A stretch of 64,000 bases of DNA, from positions 124,001-188,000 of the forward strand of contig JBLIMV010000002.1 of assembly GCA_047638395.1 (NCBI GenBank), given 5' to 3'. Position 1 is the stretch's first letter. Each line of letters starts with the position of its first letter. The translations under genes were made by a program, and so were the position numbers. Source of the stretch: CAXBCP01 sp047638395. GTDB taxonomy: Bacteria; Pseudomonadota; Alphaproteobacteria; MPNO01; UBA830. Positions 52,090 to 60,219 of the stretch are shown here, in pieces. The notes beneath the pieces were generated by a model. That model was given only the letters and a program-made list of their open reading frames with translations. It had not been told where the DNA came from and did no database searches.

Positions 52090-53562
52090 CTATTCCGCCG
52101 CATTCGCAGGCGGGCCTGGTTCGGCGGCGCCGGTCTGCGCCGTCCGCCCGAAGCGCACGCGCTCTCGTTTCTCTTCTACCGGCAGGCGCAGCACGAATGT
52201 CGTGCCGTCCTCGCCGCTTCGCGCCAGTTCCGCATCGCCGCCGTGACCACGCATCAAATCGCGGGCAATGGCGAGTCCGAGGCCGGTACCGCCAACACGG
52301 GTAGAGCCCTGAAATGGCTCAAACAGGTGATCACGCACCTTGGCCGGCAGGCCGGGGCCGTTATCGGCGACCTCGATCGATGTCATCTCTGCATCGGCCT
52401 GGGCCGTCACCGCAACCTTGGTCGCACCTGCCTGAAAGGCATTAAGCACCAAATTGGATAACACCCGGTAAAGCTGGTCCCGGTCGGCAAATATATGCAA
52501 TTCGCGGGCGACCGAGTTCTCGATCATGCCGCTCTGGCGTTCGCGGGCCGAAATCTCGGTTGCAATGTCGCTGACCAGCCCGGCGAGATCGAAATGCGTG
52601 AGTTCGGGCGCCGGTGTGCCCTCGTTGGAAAATGTCAGCGTCCGGCTGCACAACGCCACCGCGCGGTCGATTGCGCCGAGCAGCGTCGGCGCTATGCGCT
52701 TTACGTTCGGGTCGGCACTATCCGATACATGATCGGAGACCAGCTGCGCGGTTGCCAGAATATTGCGCAGGTCGTGATTGATCTTGGTGACCGCGGTGCC
52801 GAGTGCCGCCAGGCGGGCGCGCTGTTTGAGCGCATCGCGCAGACGCCGCTGCATCTGGGCCAGTTCGCGCTGGGCCCGGCCGATCTCGTCGCGCCGGCGG
52901 CTGGGACGGATCAGACGGCGGGCGTCTTCGGGATTGCGGCGGAATTTTTCCATGCTGTCGGTGATGCCCAGCATCGGGCGCACGAACAGCCATTGCAGGC
53001 TGAGGAACACCAGTGTCGCGGTCATCAGCGAAATCATGACGGAGAGGAGAAGGATCCTGCTGGAATAATCCAGCATCATTTCGCGCAGGACCCATTCGTT
53101 AATCACTGTTTCGACCAGGACATCCGGATTTGTCGGCGACGGCCCGACGATGCGGATCATCCGGCGGTCGGTATTCCACATCACCGACAGCGCCTCGCCG
53201 ATCAACGCGAAGAACTCCTTGTCCCGCGTATCGTAACCCGCATGAACCTTGGGCGGCATGTTGCGGCTCAGCATTAAGGCCTTGGATTCGGGGCGGCGCA
53301 GAACAATCCCGTAGGACTTCGCGCTTTTGAGCAGTTCTTCGAGCAACGCGGTGCTGACGCGGTTATCGGTCGGCGCTTCGAGTGCGAGGCTCGCCAGATG
53401 GGCGGCGGCGATCCGCTCTTCCATATAGGTGATGCGGTAGCGGCCGATAGACGGCGCATAGATAAAAACCTCGCTCAGCATCACGAAGAACATCGTGAGC
53501 AGCAGCAGCCGCGCGGACATCCCGGTCAGAAGCATCGGCAGGCGTTTGGGTTTCTCATCCAT
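52090..53562 (-). CDS. Membrane sensor histidine kinase (orphan)
   Basis: A 490-residue kinase. Two membrane helices (about residues 17-36 and 170-194) flank a 130-residue periplasmic sensor. A HAMP-like segment (RPMLGITDSMEKFRRNPED) leads to the His box with H263 in INHDLRN, then the N-box NLVLNAFQAG and ATP-lid motifs DNGPGLP and GGTGLGLAIARDL. The HDLRN form of the His box (rather than HELRT) is seen in some alphaproteobacterial kinases. No response regulator is adjacent, so its partner is elsewhere. It lies next to the CNP-repeat gene. Confidence 0.92.
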   Translation of the reverse strand: MDEKPKRLPMLLTGMSARLLLLTMFFVMLSEVFIYAPSIGRYRITYMEERIAAAHLASLALEAPTDNRVSTALLEELLKSAKSYGIVLRRPESKALMLSRNMPPKVHAGYDTRDKEFFALIGEALSVMWNTDRRMIRIVGPSPTNPDVLVETVINEWVLREMMLDYSSRILLLSVMISLMTATLVFLSLQWLFVRPMLGITDSMEKFRRNPEDARRLIRPSRRRDEIGRAQRELAQMQRRLRDALKQRARLAALGTAVTKINHDLRNILATAQLVSDHVSDSADPNVKRIAPTLLGAIDRAVALCSRTLTFSNEGTPAPELTHFDLAGLVSDIATEISARERQSGMIENSVARELHIFADRDQLYRVLSNLVLNAFQAGATKVAVTAQADAEMTSIEVADNGPGLPAKVRDHLFEPFQGSTRVGGTGLGLAIARDLMRGHGGDAELARSGEDGTTFVLRLPVEEKRERVRFGRTAQTGAAEPGPPANAAE

Positions 53563-53610
53563 GGAGGGGACTATAGCGAAGCTCCCCGGCAGGCTCTACG
53601 CCCTTGATAT

Positions 53611-53644
53611 AAAAGAAAACGCCCTCCCCGAGGGGGAGGGCGTT
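53611..53644 (-). terminator. Rho-independent terminator after the CNP-repeat gene
   Basis: AACGCCCTCCCC (53618-53629) pairs perfectly with GGGGAGGGCGTT (53633-53644) around a 3-base loop. On the minus strand it is followed by a TTTTC/TTTTAT run. It is 33 bases downstream of the stop of the gene ending at 53677 and upstream of the histidine kinase. Confidence 0.9.
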
Positions 53645-53676
53645 CGATAGCTTCGTAAAAGCGTGAAGAAACGCTC

Positions 53677-53940
53677 TTACATTTTCTTTTTTGCACCGCA
53701 GGGATTGCAGGGATTCTTCGCCTTGCAAGGATTACAGGGGTTCTTCGCGGCGCAGGGATTTTTCGCCTTGCACGGATTGCAGGGGTTCTTCGCTGCACAC
53801 GGGTTCTTCGCTTTGCACGGACCGCAGGCGGCGATCTGGACCAGCGTGTCACTGGAAATGCCAGCCGCGGCGGCAGGCATTGCGACGGTGCCGGCGGCGA
53901 GAGCAACAACGCTGAGGGTCGTGATGGTTTTCTTGATCAT
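53677..53940 (-). CDS. Exported Cys-Asn-Pro repeat protein, unassigned
   Basis: An 87-residue protein. Signal peptide over about residues 1-25 (hydrophobic run, cleavage probably in AAAAG), then a 50-residue tail with ten Cys at 39, 42, 48, 54, 57, 63, 69, 72, 78 and 81. The tail is built from units such as CKAKNPC, AAKNPC and NPC, with a 15-residue period. No aromatic residues occur in it. GGGAGA precedes the ATG. Such a cysteine-rich periplasmic tail would suit metal or copper binding or redox chemistry, but no such function is shown here. Its DNA carries matching direct repeats. Confidence 0.8.
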   Translation of the reverse strand: MIKKTITTLSVVALAAGTVAMPAAAAGISSDTLVQIAACGPCKAKNPCAAKNPCNPCKAKNPCAAKNPCNPCKAKNPCNPCGAKKKM

Positions 53941-54039
53941 AGATTATCTCCCAATGACGATACGTAAATCTGGGACTGCGGAGGAATTCCGCTGTCCCAG
54001 TGATTAGATGGGGATTCCTCCCGCCAAACAATGCACACT

Positions 54040-54071
54040 ATGCTCACCGGTTCTCAACTAGTTGTGAGCAT
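54040..54071. promoter_or_regulatory. Inverted repeat upstream of the CNP-repeat gene
   Basis: ATGCTCAC (54040-54047) and GTGAGCAT (54064-54071) are perfect 8-bp inverted repeats. They flank a central palindrome, CAACTAGTTG (54055-54064), whose last base is shared with the right arm. It sits 100 bases upstream of the CNP-repeat ATG (53940, minus) and downstream of the oxidoreductase stop, so it may be an operator of the former or a transcript end of the latter. Confidence 0.4.
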
Positions 54072-54103
54072 GAGGTTTTATCCACCGAAGACAGCGCAGA
54101 ATC

Positions 54104-55543
54104 TCAACCCAGCTTCAGCAGGAATCGGACAATTTTCTTCGTCTTCTCGCTGAACAGCTTCGGCGTGTAATAGCTGCCCGCGGCCCGCTTGTTCACTTCG
54201 CCAAGCGTCGGATAGGGAATAATCAGCCCCGCGACAGCGCCGATTTTCATTTTCTTCTGGATCGGCAGAAGCCAGCTTTGCAGCAATTCACCGGCATGGG
54301 GGCCGACAATCGACGCGCCGACGACAACCCCCTTGGCCGTGGTGATAACCTTGGCCATGCCGTCGGTTTCCCGTTCTGCCTGGGCACGGTCGTTCTCGGC
54401 GAAGGGATGCCGCAAGACGCGGATATCTCCATGTTTTTCCTTGGCCTGGGCCTCGGTCATACCGACATGGGCCAGTTCCGGGTCGGTATAGGTAACCCAG
54501 GGCAGCGCCGAATAATCAACCTTCGCCGGCAGCCGGAACAGCACGTTCCGGATCACAATACCCGCGTGATACCCGGCTACATGGGTAAACTGGAACCCGC
54601 CGGCCACATCGCCGATGGCGAAGACTTTCTTGTTGGTCGTACGCAGCCGAGCATCCACTGTGATGCCGCGCTTGTCATATTCGATACCGGCTGCTTCAAG
54701 ATCGAGCCCGTCGAGATTGGGCACGCGTCCGGCAGATACCAGCAGGTCCGATCCTTCGATACGTTCTTCCTTGCCCCCACCTTCGGTGTCGGGGTCTTCA
54801 ATAATCACGGCAACACCATTATTGGCGCGCTCGACCTTTACGATCTTGATGCCTTCGCGCATCACGATGCCCTCGGCCTTCATCCGGTTTTTGACGACCT
54901 CGGTCAGTTCGGGGTCGTCTTTTCCCAGCACAGAGAACATCTCGAGGATCGTCACCTTGCAGCCAAGCCGCCGATGCGCCTGGGCAAGCTCACTGCCGAT
55001 GGGCCCACCACCGATCACGATCAGGTGGTCGGGCGCCGCCTTTTTATCGAAGACCGTCTCGTTGGTCAGGAACGGTACGTCTTCCAGGCCCGGGATCGGC
55101 GGCACGCCGGCACGAGAGCCGGTCGATATCACGACGCGCTTCGCAGTAATGACGGTGTCACCCGCCTGCACCCTGTTTCGGCCAATGAACCTGCCGCGCT
55201 CCTGAATGACGCGAACGCCCATGCCTTCAAACCGTTCGACGGAATCGTGCGGGGCGATGGCGCCGATGACGCCGTGGACATGGTCATGAACCTTTTCGAA
55301 ATCGACCTTGGGTTCCCCGCTGTCGATCCCGAACCGGCCGGCGCTGCGCACCGCGTGGGCCGCATGGGCCGCCGCAATCATCGCCTTGGACGGGACACAG
55401 CCATAGTTCAGGCAGTCACCGCCCATCTTGCCGCTTTCGAGCAGGACCACGTCGGCCCCCATCTGGGAAGCACCGGCAGCAACGGACAAACCTCCGGAGC
55501 CGCCGCCGATGACGCAAATGTCGGCGGTAATTTCGTTCGTCAT
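54104..55543 (-). CDS. FAD-dependent pyridine nucleotide-disulfide oxidoreductase
   Basis: A 479-residue flavoprotein. FAD motif VIGGGSGGLSVA, redox Cys pair C44 and C49 in GGDCLNYGCVPSKA, second NAD motif VIGGGPIGSELAQAH, and a C-terminal dimerisation domain. The catalytic His-Glu of lipoamide dehydrogenase (HxHPT) is replaced: the segment reads IPYPTLGEV. It is therefore not a pyruvate-dehydrogenase E3 and is more like mercuric-reductase or similar low-specificity enzymes. The TVP38/TMEM64 gene lies 47 bases upstream, a common association. Confidence 0.88.
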   Translation of the reverse strand: MTNEITADICVIGGGSGGLSVAAGASQMGADVVLLESGKMGGDCLNYGCVPSKAMIAAAHAAHAVRSAGRFGIDSGEPKVDFEKVHDHVHGVIGAIAPHDSVERFEGMGVRVIQERGRFIGRNRVQAGDTVITAKRVVISTGSRAGVPPIPGLEDVPFLTNETVFDKKAAPDHLIVIGGGPIGSELAQAHRRLGCKVTILEMFSVLGKDDPELTEVVKNRMKAEGIVMREGIKIVKVERANNGVAVIIEDPDTEGGGKEERIEGSDLLVSAGRVPNLDGLDLEAAGIEYDKRGITVDARLRTTNKKVFAIGDVAGGFQFTHVAGYHAGIVIRNVLFRLPAKVDYSALPWVTYTDPELAHVGMTEAQAKEKHGDIRVLRHPFAENDRAQAERETDGMAKVITTAKGVVVGASIVGPHAGELLQSWLLPIQKKMKIGAVAGLIIPYPTLGEVNKRAAGSYYTPKLFSEKTKKIVRFLLKLG

Positions 55544-55590
55544 GTCAGATACCTTATTTTGGGCAGTATGGTTCAGGCAGGCTGGGTGGT

Positions 55591-56349
55591 TCAGGCCGAC
55601 GGAGCGGCTTTCCGCGCTTTGATCTTCTTATAGACGATCGGAATGCACGCGAGGACCGCAAGCCCGACAATCGGCGCCAGGAAACGCGGCGCGAAAATTA
55701 TGCCGAGATTGAGATCGCCCCCGGCATCGAGCACCGCACCTGCACCGTCACCGACCAGCGCATAGACAAAAGCGCCCGGGATAATTCCAAGAAGTGTGCC
55801 GATCGTATAGGTCCGCAGGCTGACGCCGAGGAATGCCGGCACGAGATTCACAAGCCAGAACGGAAACAGCGGGACAAGACGCAGGATAAGCAGGTAGCTC
55901 AGCTCGTTTTCGCGAAACCCGGCCTCCATGCGTTTAATCGCGGGGCCGGCCTTGGCGCGCAGAATATCCCCGACGGCGTACTTGGCGGCCAGAAAAACAC
56001 CGACCGCGCCGATGGTCGCGCCGATCACCACATAGACGGTGCCGAGATACGGCCCGAACATAAACCCGCCGGCAATGGTGATAAACACGGCACCGGGAAT
56101 GGAAAACGCCACCGCAACGGCGTAGATCCCGGCGAAGACCAGCGCCGACAGGGTGCCGTAATTGGTGACCCAGGACTGGAGTACCTCGCGGTTCTCTTTC
56201 AGCGCATCAAGCGAGATGTACTGATTTAGATCGAATGCGAAAAACGCAGCCAGACCGGCCGTCAGAAGGCCCAGCGGGATAATCCGTCCAAGCGAAAACA
56301 CCGATTTCTTCTTCGGCGCGGCTTCGACATTCTCTGTTGCGTCATCCAT
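55591..56349 (-). CDS. TVP38/TMEM64 family membrane protein
   Basis: A 252-residue membrane protein with about five or six helices. The SNARE-associated (VTT) core is visible as GAVFITIAGGFMFGPYLGTVYVVIGATIGAVGVFLAAKYAVG and LRLVPLFPFWLVNLVPAFLGV. Members act in lipid scrambling or transport. I start at ATG 56349 (GAAAGG upstream); the frame extends to 56457, but the added residues are low complexity. It probably shares a transcript with the following disulfide oxidoreductase gene. Confidence 0.87.
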   Translation of the reverse strand: MDDATENVEAAPKKKSVFSLGRIIPLGLLTAGLAAFFAFDLNQYISLDALKENREVLQSWVTNYGTLSALVFAGIYAVAVAFSIPGAVFITIAGGFMFGPYLGTVYVVIGATIGAVGVFLAAKYAVGDILRAKAGPAIKRMEAGFRENELSYLLILRLVPLFPFWLVNLVPAFLGVSLRTYTIGTLLGIIPGAFVYALVGDGAGAVLDAGGDLNLGIIFAPRFLAPIVGLAVLACIPIVYKKIKARKAAPSA

Positions 56350-56726
56350 GGGAGGGCCTTTCGGGGTTATATTCTTATTTATGCCACCGGAAGGGGCCGG
56401 CGTCGCCGTGGAAGGGGAATTGACGATATCCGTGGTGGTCGCGGTTGGAGACACCATAACAAATCCTCCCTTTTTTGTTGCCTGTCGGGCGCATTATCAA
56501 CGGCATATCGCCGCTTCCGGTCTCCGATATCTGGATTTCGGCTGCGCCCAAGGCTAATCAACACCCTGTAAACAAAGCGTGAGGGGCCCGAAAAACCCTG
56601 TGATGGAGCCATCTTTGGCCCAAATCGCATCAATATGGCAATCACGTCGCTGTTTCGTTGACTTGGCCGAACCAAAACCTTATACACCGGGCCTGTTTTT
56701 CGACCAGATCGTAGCCGGAGTCAGCC
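56350..56726. other. Gene-free region between TVP38 and rpmH
   Basis: A 377-base divergent intergenic region. It holds the rpmH promoter (56658-56686) and presumably the TVP38 promoter. I find no convincing reading frame, RNA gene or cluster of DnaA boxes; a single TTATACACC at 56680-56688 is part of the promoter. Confidence 0.7.
56658..56686 (+). promoter_or_regulatory. Near-consensus sigma-70 promoter for rpmH operon
   Basis: TTGACT (56658-56663) and TATACA (56681-56686) are separated by exactly 17 bases, each one mismatch from consensus. It lies 41 bases upstream of the rpmH start codon, as expected for a highly expressed ribosomal-protein gene. Confidence 0.82.
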
Positions 56727-56861
56727 TTGAAACGTACATTCCAACCCAGCGTCATCGTACGCAAACGTCGGCACGGCTTTCGCGCGCGCAAGCAAACCGT
56801 AGGCGGTCGCCGGGTGTTATCCCGTCGCCGTGCAAGGGGCCGCAAGCGTCTTTCCGCTTAA
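56727..56861 (+). CDS. rpmH: 50S ribosomal protein L34 (TTG start)
   Basis: The smallest ribosomal protein, 44 residues: KRTFQPSVIVRKRRHGFRA followed by GGRRVLSRRRARGRKRL, an unmistakable L34. The start is a TTG at 56727 with GGAG 7-8 bases upstream; no ATG or GTG lies in frame near the conserved start of the protein. It leads the rpmH-rnpA-yidD-yidC-engB-argB cluster. Confidence 0.97.
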   Translation: MKRTFQPSVIVRKRRHGFRARKQTVGGRRVLSRRRARGRKRLSA

Positions 56862-56865
56862 TCCG

Positions 56866-57252
56866 ATGGGCGCACATCTTGAGCGCCTAAAAACCCGCCG
56901 TCAGTTTCTAAGAGTGGCAGCGGGCAAACGGAAATGGGCCGCACCGGGCATCGTGCTGCAGGTTGCGCCCCAGCCACCCGAAGACCGGGCGGCATCGGAA
57001 GGGCCTCGCTATGGCCTCACGGTAAGTAAGCGTGTCGGGAATGCCGTGATACGAAACCGTGCCCGCAGGCGTCTGCGGGCGGCGGCGGAGGAAGTTCTTT
57101 CGAACTGTGCCCTGACAGCGCACGACTATGTCCTGATCGGGCGGCAGGGAACGCCAACGCGGAACTTCCGCGCTCTGAAAAACGACCTGGAAACGGGGCT
57201 GCGCAAGCTCGGAGCGTTCCGGCAGGCCGCTGAGGAAAACGGAACGGCATGA
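56866..57252 (+). CDS. rnpA: Ribonuclease P protein component
   Basis: Protein subunit of RNase P, which trims tRNA 5' ends. 128 residues from ATG 56866, four bases after the rpmH stop. The N-terminal RLKTRRQFLRV and the RNR motif region YGLTVSKRVGNAVIRNRARRRLR are diagnostic. An in-frame GTG at 56830 would overlap rpmH, so I reject it. Its last four bases overlap the yidD start (ATGA). Confidence 0.96.
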   Translation: MGAHLERLKTRRQFLRVAAGKRKWAAPGIVLQVAPQPPEDRAASEGPRYGLTVSKRVGNAVIRNRARRRLRAAAEEVLSNCALTAHDYVLIGRQGTPTRNFRALKNDLETGLRKLGAFRQAAEENGTA

Positions 57253-57506
57253 ACGCTCTAAAAACACTCATCGTCAGGATATCAAGCATGCTGCTTATCG
57301 GCATCGCACGGGGGTATCAGCTTCTGATATCTCCTGTATTGCCGCAGACCTGCCGGTTTCATCCAACATGTTCGGGATACGCTATCGATGCAATCCGACT
57401 GCACGGCCCCGGCCGCGGCGGATTACTGGCGTTACGGCGTATTGCCCGCTGCCACCCATGGGGCGGTCAGGGATTTGATCCCGTGCCCGACGGAGACGGA
57501 CGCTAA
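57249..57506 (+). CDS. yidD: Membrane protein insertion efficiency factor YidD
   Basis: A short membrane-associated protein of 85 residues that helps YidC insert membrane proteins. The core is YQLLISPVLPQTCRFHPTCSGYAIDAI with three conserved Cys, followed by RRIARCHPWGGQGFDPVP. It overlaps the rnpA stop by four bases and ends 2 bases before yidC. Confidence 0.97.
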   Translation: MNALKTLIVRISSMLLIGIARGYQLLISPVLPQTCRFHPTCSGYAIDAIRLHGPGRGGLLALRRIARCHPWGGQGFDPVPDGDGR

Positions 57507-57508
57507 TT

Positions 57509-59494
57509 ATGGACCAACGTAATCTCATCCTCGCCATCGTTCTGTCGGTGTCCATCCTGCTGGGTTTCCAGGTCTTCATCGAAGGCCCCCGCGTGGAAGA
57601 ACAACGCGTGCTTCAGGAAGCTCAGAAGGCCAAGGAAGCGGCGCAGGCGATCAACCCCGCAATACCGGGTCAGACTGTCGCCCCCATTCCTGGGCAAAGC
57701 ATCGGTGGCGTGCCGGGGCAATCCATCGTACCGACGCCGGGCGCAGTGCCGCCGGGTGCAGGCGCACCAGTCGCCGGCCAGCCCGTCGCGCCGCGCAGCA
57801 TTTCGCGCGCCGCCGTTGTCGCCGCCGACCCGCGGGTCAAAATCGCCACCAACAGGGTCATCGGCTCGATCCGGCTGAAGGGCGGGCTGATCGACGATCT
57901 CACCCTGCTCAACTATCGCCAGACGCTGGAGAAAGACAGCGAGAACATCGTGATGCTGTCGCCGCTTGGCACCGAAAACCCCTATTACGCCCAGTTTGGC
58001 TGGACCACGACGACGACCGGCATCACCCTGCCGAATGCCGAAACCGTCTGGACCTCCGACCGGTCCACGCTGTCCGTCGGCCAGGCCGTGACCCTGCGCT
58101 GGACCAATCCCGAGGGCATTGAATTCTCACAGGTCATTTCGATCGACGAGAATTTCATGTTTGCTGTCGATCAGCGCATTACCAATAACGGTACCCAGAC
58201 CGCGGTTATCCACCCGTTCGGCCTGATTTCGCTCTCCGGCATGCCGGAAACCGCCGGTTTCTGGATTTTGCATGAAGGCATGATCGGCGTTTTCGACGAA
58301 ACGCTGACCGAGGTCGATTACGACGACCTGCCGGACGAACCAAACGGCATCCAGGCCGTTGACGGGGCGGCCAAATGGCTCGGCATCACCGCCAAGTATT
58401 TTGCAACTTCCCTCGTCCCCGATCAGAAGGTCACCAATAACGGCCGGTTCGTTCACACGGCACCGGGCGGCAAGGACAAATTCCAGGCAGATTACCTGGC
58501 AGCCTCACAGACAGTAGCGCCCGGTCAGTCCGTTGCCTTCTCGACCCGCCTGTTTGCCGGCGCCAAAGAAGTCAGGCTACTGGATTCATATGAAGAAAAA
58601 CTCGGCATTCCGCGGTTTGACCGCATGGTCGATTTCGGCTGGTTCTATTTCCTGACCAAACCGATCTTCTACGCCATCGATTATTTCTATCAGCTGCTCG
58701 GCAATTTCGGCCTCGCGATCCTGTTGCTGACGGTCCTGATCAAGCTCGCGTTCTTCCCGCTCGCGAACAAGTCCTACAAATCCATGAGCCGGCTGAAGAA
58801 ACTGCAGCCCAAAATGGTCGAGATCCGCGAAAAACATAAAGACGACAAACAGCGCCAGAACACGGCGATGATGGAGCTGTACAAGAAGGAAGGCGCCAAC
58901 CCGATGTCGGGTTGCTTCCCCATCCTGATCCAGATCCCGGTCTTCTTCGCGCTCTACAAGGTGTTGTTCGTCACGATTGAGATGCGCCATGCGCCGTTCT
59001 TCGGCTGGATTCAGGATCTATCGGCGCCCGATCCGTTCGGGTTGCTGATCGGTTTCGGTCTGTTCAACTGGGACGTCCCGCAGAGCCTGCAGATCGTCAA
59101 TGTCGGCATCTGGCCCATCATCATGGGTATCACGATGTTCCTGCAGCAACGGCTCAACCCGCAGCCGGCGGATCCGATGCAGCAGAAAATCTTCATGCTG
59201 CTGCCCATCGTGTTCACGTTCCTGCTCGGCAGTTTCCCGGCCGGACTGGTCATTTACTGGGCCTGGAACAACACGCTGTCGATTGCCCAGCAATGGGTGA
59301 TCATGCGCAGAATGGGTGTCTCAGCCTCGGGCAAGACGATCAACGAAGAGCCGCCCAAGGCACCGCCACGCGGAAACAAGAAGAAAAAGGGCGACTCCGA
59401 CGACGCCGCGGATAGCGAAGAGCCGGAGAAAAAACCCGGCCCGACCCCGCCATCCGCGAAGGGCAAAACCCGCCGTCAGCGCAAGAAGCGCTGA
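57509..59494 (+). CDS. yidC: Membrane protein insertase YidC
   Basis: A 661-residue insertase that folds proteins into the inner membrane alone or with SecYEG. An N-terminal helix (ILAIVLSVSILLGFQVF) is followed by a Pro/Gly-rich linker with repeated PGQ units (about residues 50-95), the large periplasmic beta domain, and the C-terminal membrane core with LLLTVLIKLAFFPLANKSYKSM, the hydrophilic hairpin, and MSGCFPILIQIPVFFALYKVLF. A highly basic tail (KKKKG ... TRRQRKKR) suits ribosome contact. Confidence 0.98.
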   Translation: MDQRNLILAIVLSVSILLGFQVFIEGPRVEEQRVLQEAQKAKEAAQAINPAIPGQTVAPIPGQSIGGVPGQSIVPTPGAVPPGAGAPVAGQPVAPRSISRAAVVAADPRVKIATNRVIGSIRLKGGLIDDLTLLNYRQTLEKDSENIVMLSPLGTENPYYAQFGWTTTTTGITLPNAETVWTSDRSTLSVGQAVTLRWTNPEGIEFSQVISIDENFMFAVDQRITNNGTQTAVIHPFGLISLSGMPETAGFWILHEGMIGVFDETLTEVDYDDLPDEPNGIQAVDGAAKWLGITAKYFATSLVPDQKVTNNGRFVHTAPGGKDKFQADYLAASQTVAPGQSVAFSTRLFAGAKEVRLLDSYEEKLGIPRFDRMVDFGWFYFLTKPIFYAIDYFYQLLGNFGLAILLLTVLIKLAFFPLANKSYKSMSRLKKLQPKMVEIREKHKDDKQRQNTAMMELYKKEGANPMSGCFPILIQIPVFFALYKVLFVTIEMRHAPFFGWIQDLSAPDPFGLLIGFGLFNWDVPQSLQIVNVGIWPIIMGITMFLQQRLNPQPADPMQQKIFMLLPIVFTFLLGSFPAGLVIYWAWNNTLSIAQQWVIMRRMGVSASGKTINEEPPKAPPRGNKKKKGDSDDAADSEEPEKKPGPTPPSAKGKTRRQRKKR

Positions 59495-59514
59495 GCGGTG
59501 AGAGACTCCCTGTC

Positions 59515-60174
59515 ATGACCGATGCGCCCGATACAGAGCATGAGCATGACGCCGCCTCGCTGGAACGCGGTCGCTGGCTGTTCGCACAGGAAGCCGTCTT
59601 TATCTCCGGCGCCGCGGATTACGATGGCGTGCCGGTGACCCGGATTCCCGAGATCGCTTTCGTCGGGCGCTCCAATGTCGGCAAATCGAGCCTGATCAAC
59701 GCCCTGACCGGCCGCCGGACTCTCGCCCGGACATCAAACACGCCCGGGCGCACACAACAGATTAATTTCTTCCAGATTCTCGATGCGCTGATGCTCGCCG
59801 ATTTGCCCGGTTACGGATATGCAAAGGCATCGAAGACCGAGATTGAGCGCTGGACCACGATGATATTCGACTATCTGCGGGGCCGCGCACCCCTGCGCCG
59901 CGTCTGCCTGCTGATCGACGCACGGCACGGGCTCAAAGACAGCGATATCGGCGTGATGAAGGACCTGGACACCGCTGCGGTGTCCTATCAGATCGTGCTC
60001 ACCAAGTGTGACAAGGTCAAAGCGGAAGCAATGGACCGCCTGATGGCCGACACAAAGGCCAAGATTGCGCAACACGTCGCCGCCCATCCCGTCATCGTCC
60101 AGACCAGTTCGGTCAAGGGCGGTGGCATCGAATTCCTGCGCGCAGAACTGGCAATGATCGCCGATATCCGCTAA
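59515..60174 (+). CDS. engB: Ribosome biogenesis GTP-binding protein EngB (YihA/YsxC)
   Basis: A 219-residue GTPase needed for 50S assembly. G1 loop GRSNVGKSS (residues 51-59), the G2 Thr in TPGRTQQINFF, G3 DLPGYGYA, G4 TKCDKV, and a C-terminal TSSVKGGG are all present. It is 20 bases after yidC, part of the conserved alphaproteobacterial cluster. Confidence 0.97.
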   Translation: MTDAPDTEHEHDAASLERGRWLFAQEAVFISGAADYDGVPVTRIPEIAFVGRSNVGKSSLINALTGRRTLARTSNTPGRTQQINFFQILDALMLADLPGYGYAKASKTEIERWTTMIFDYLRGRAPLRRVCLLIDARHGLKDSDIGVMKDLDTAAVSYQIVLTKCDKVKAEAMDRLMADTKAKIAQHVAAHPVIVQTSSVKGGGIEFLRAELAMIADIR

Positions 60175-60219
60175 ACGCGGACGGCAATTTCATCCTATCC
60201 TCTGGCCCGAGAGCACAAG

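Noticed and set aside
54104..55543. Lipoamide dehydrogenase (E3 of 2-oxo acid complexes)
   Set aside because: The catalytic His of HxHPT is absent and no E1 or E2 genes are near.
56350..56726. Chromosomal replication origin next to rpmH
   Set aside because: Only one poor DnaA-box-like sequence is present, and it overlaps the promoter; no dnaA, dnaN, parA/B or gidA is adjacent.
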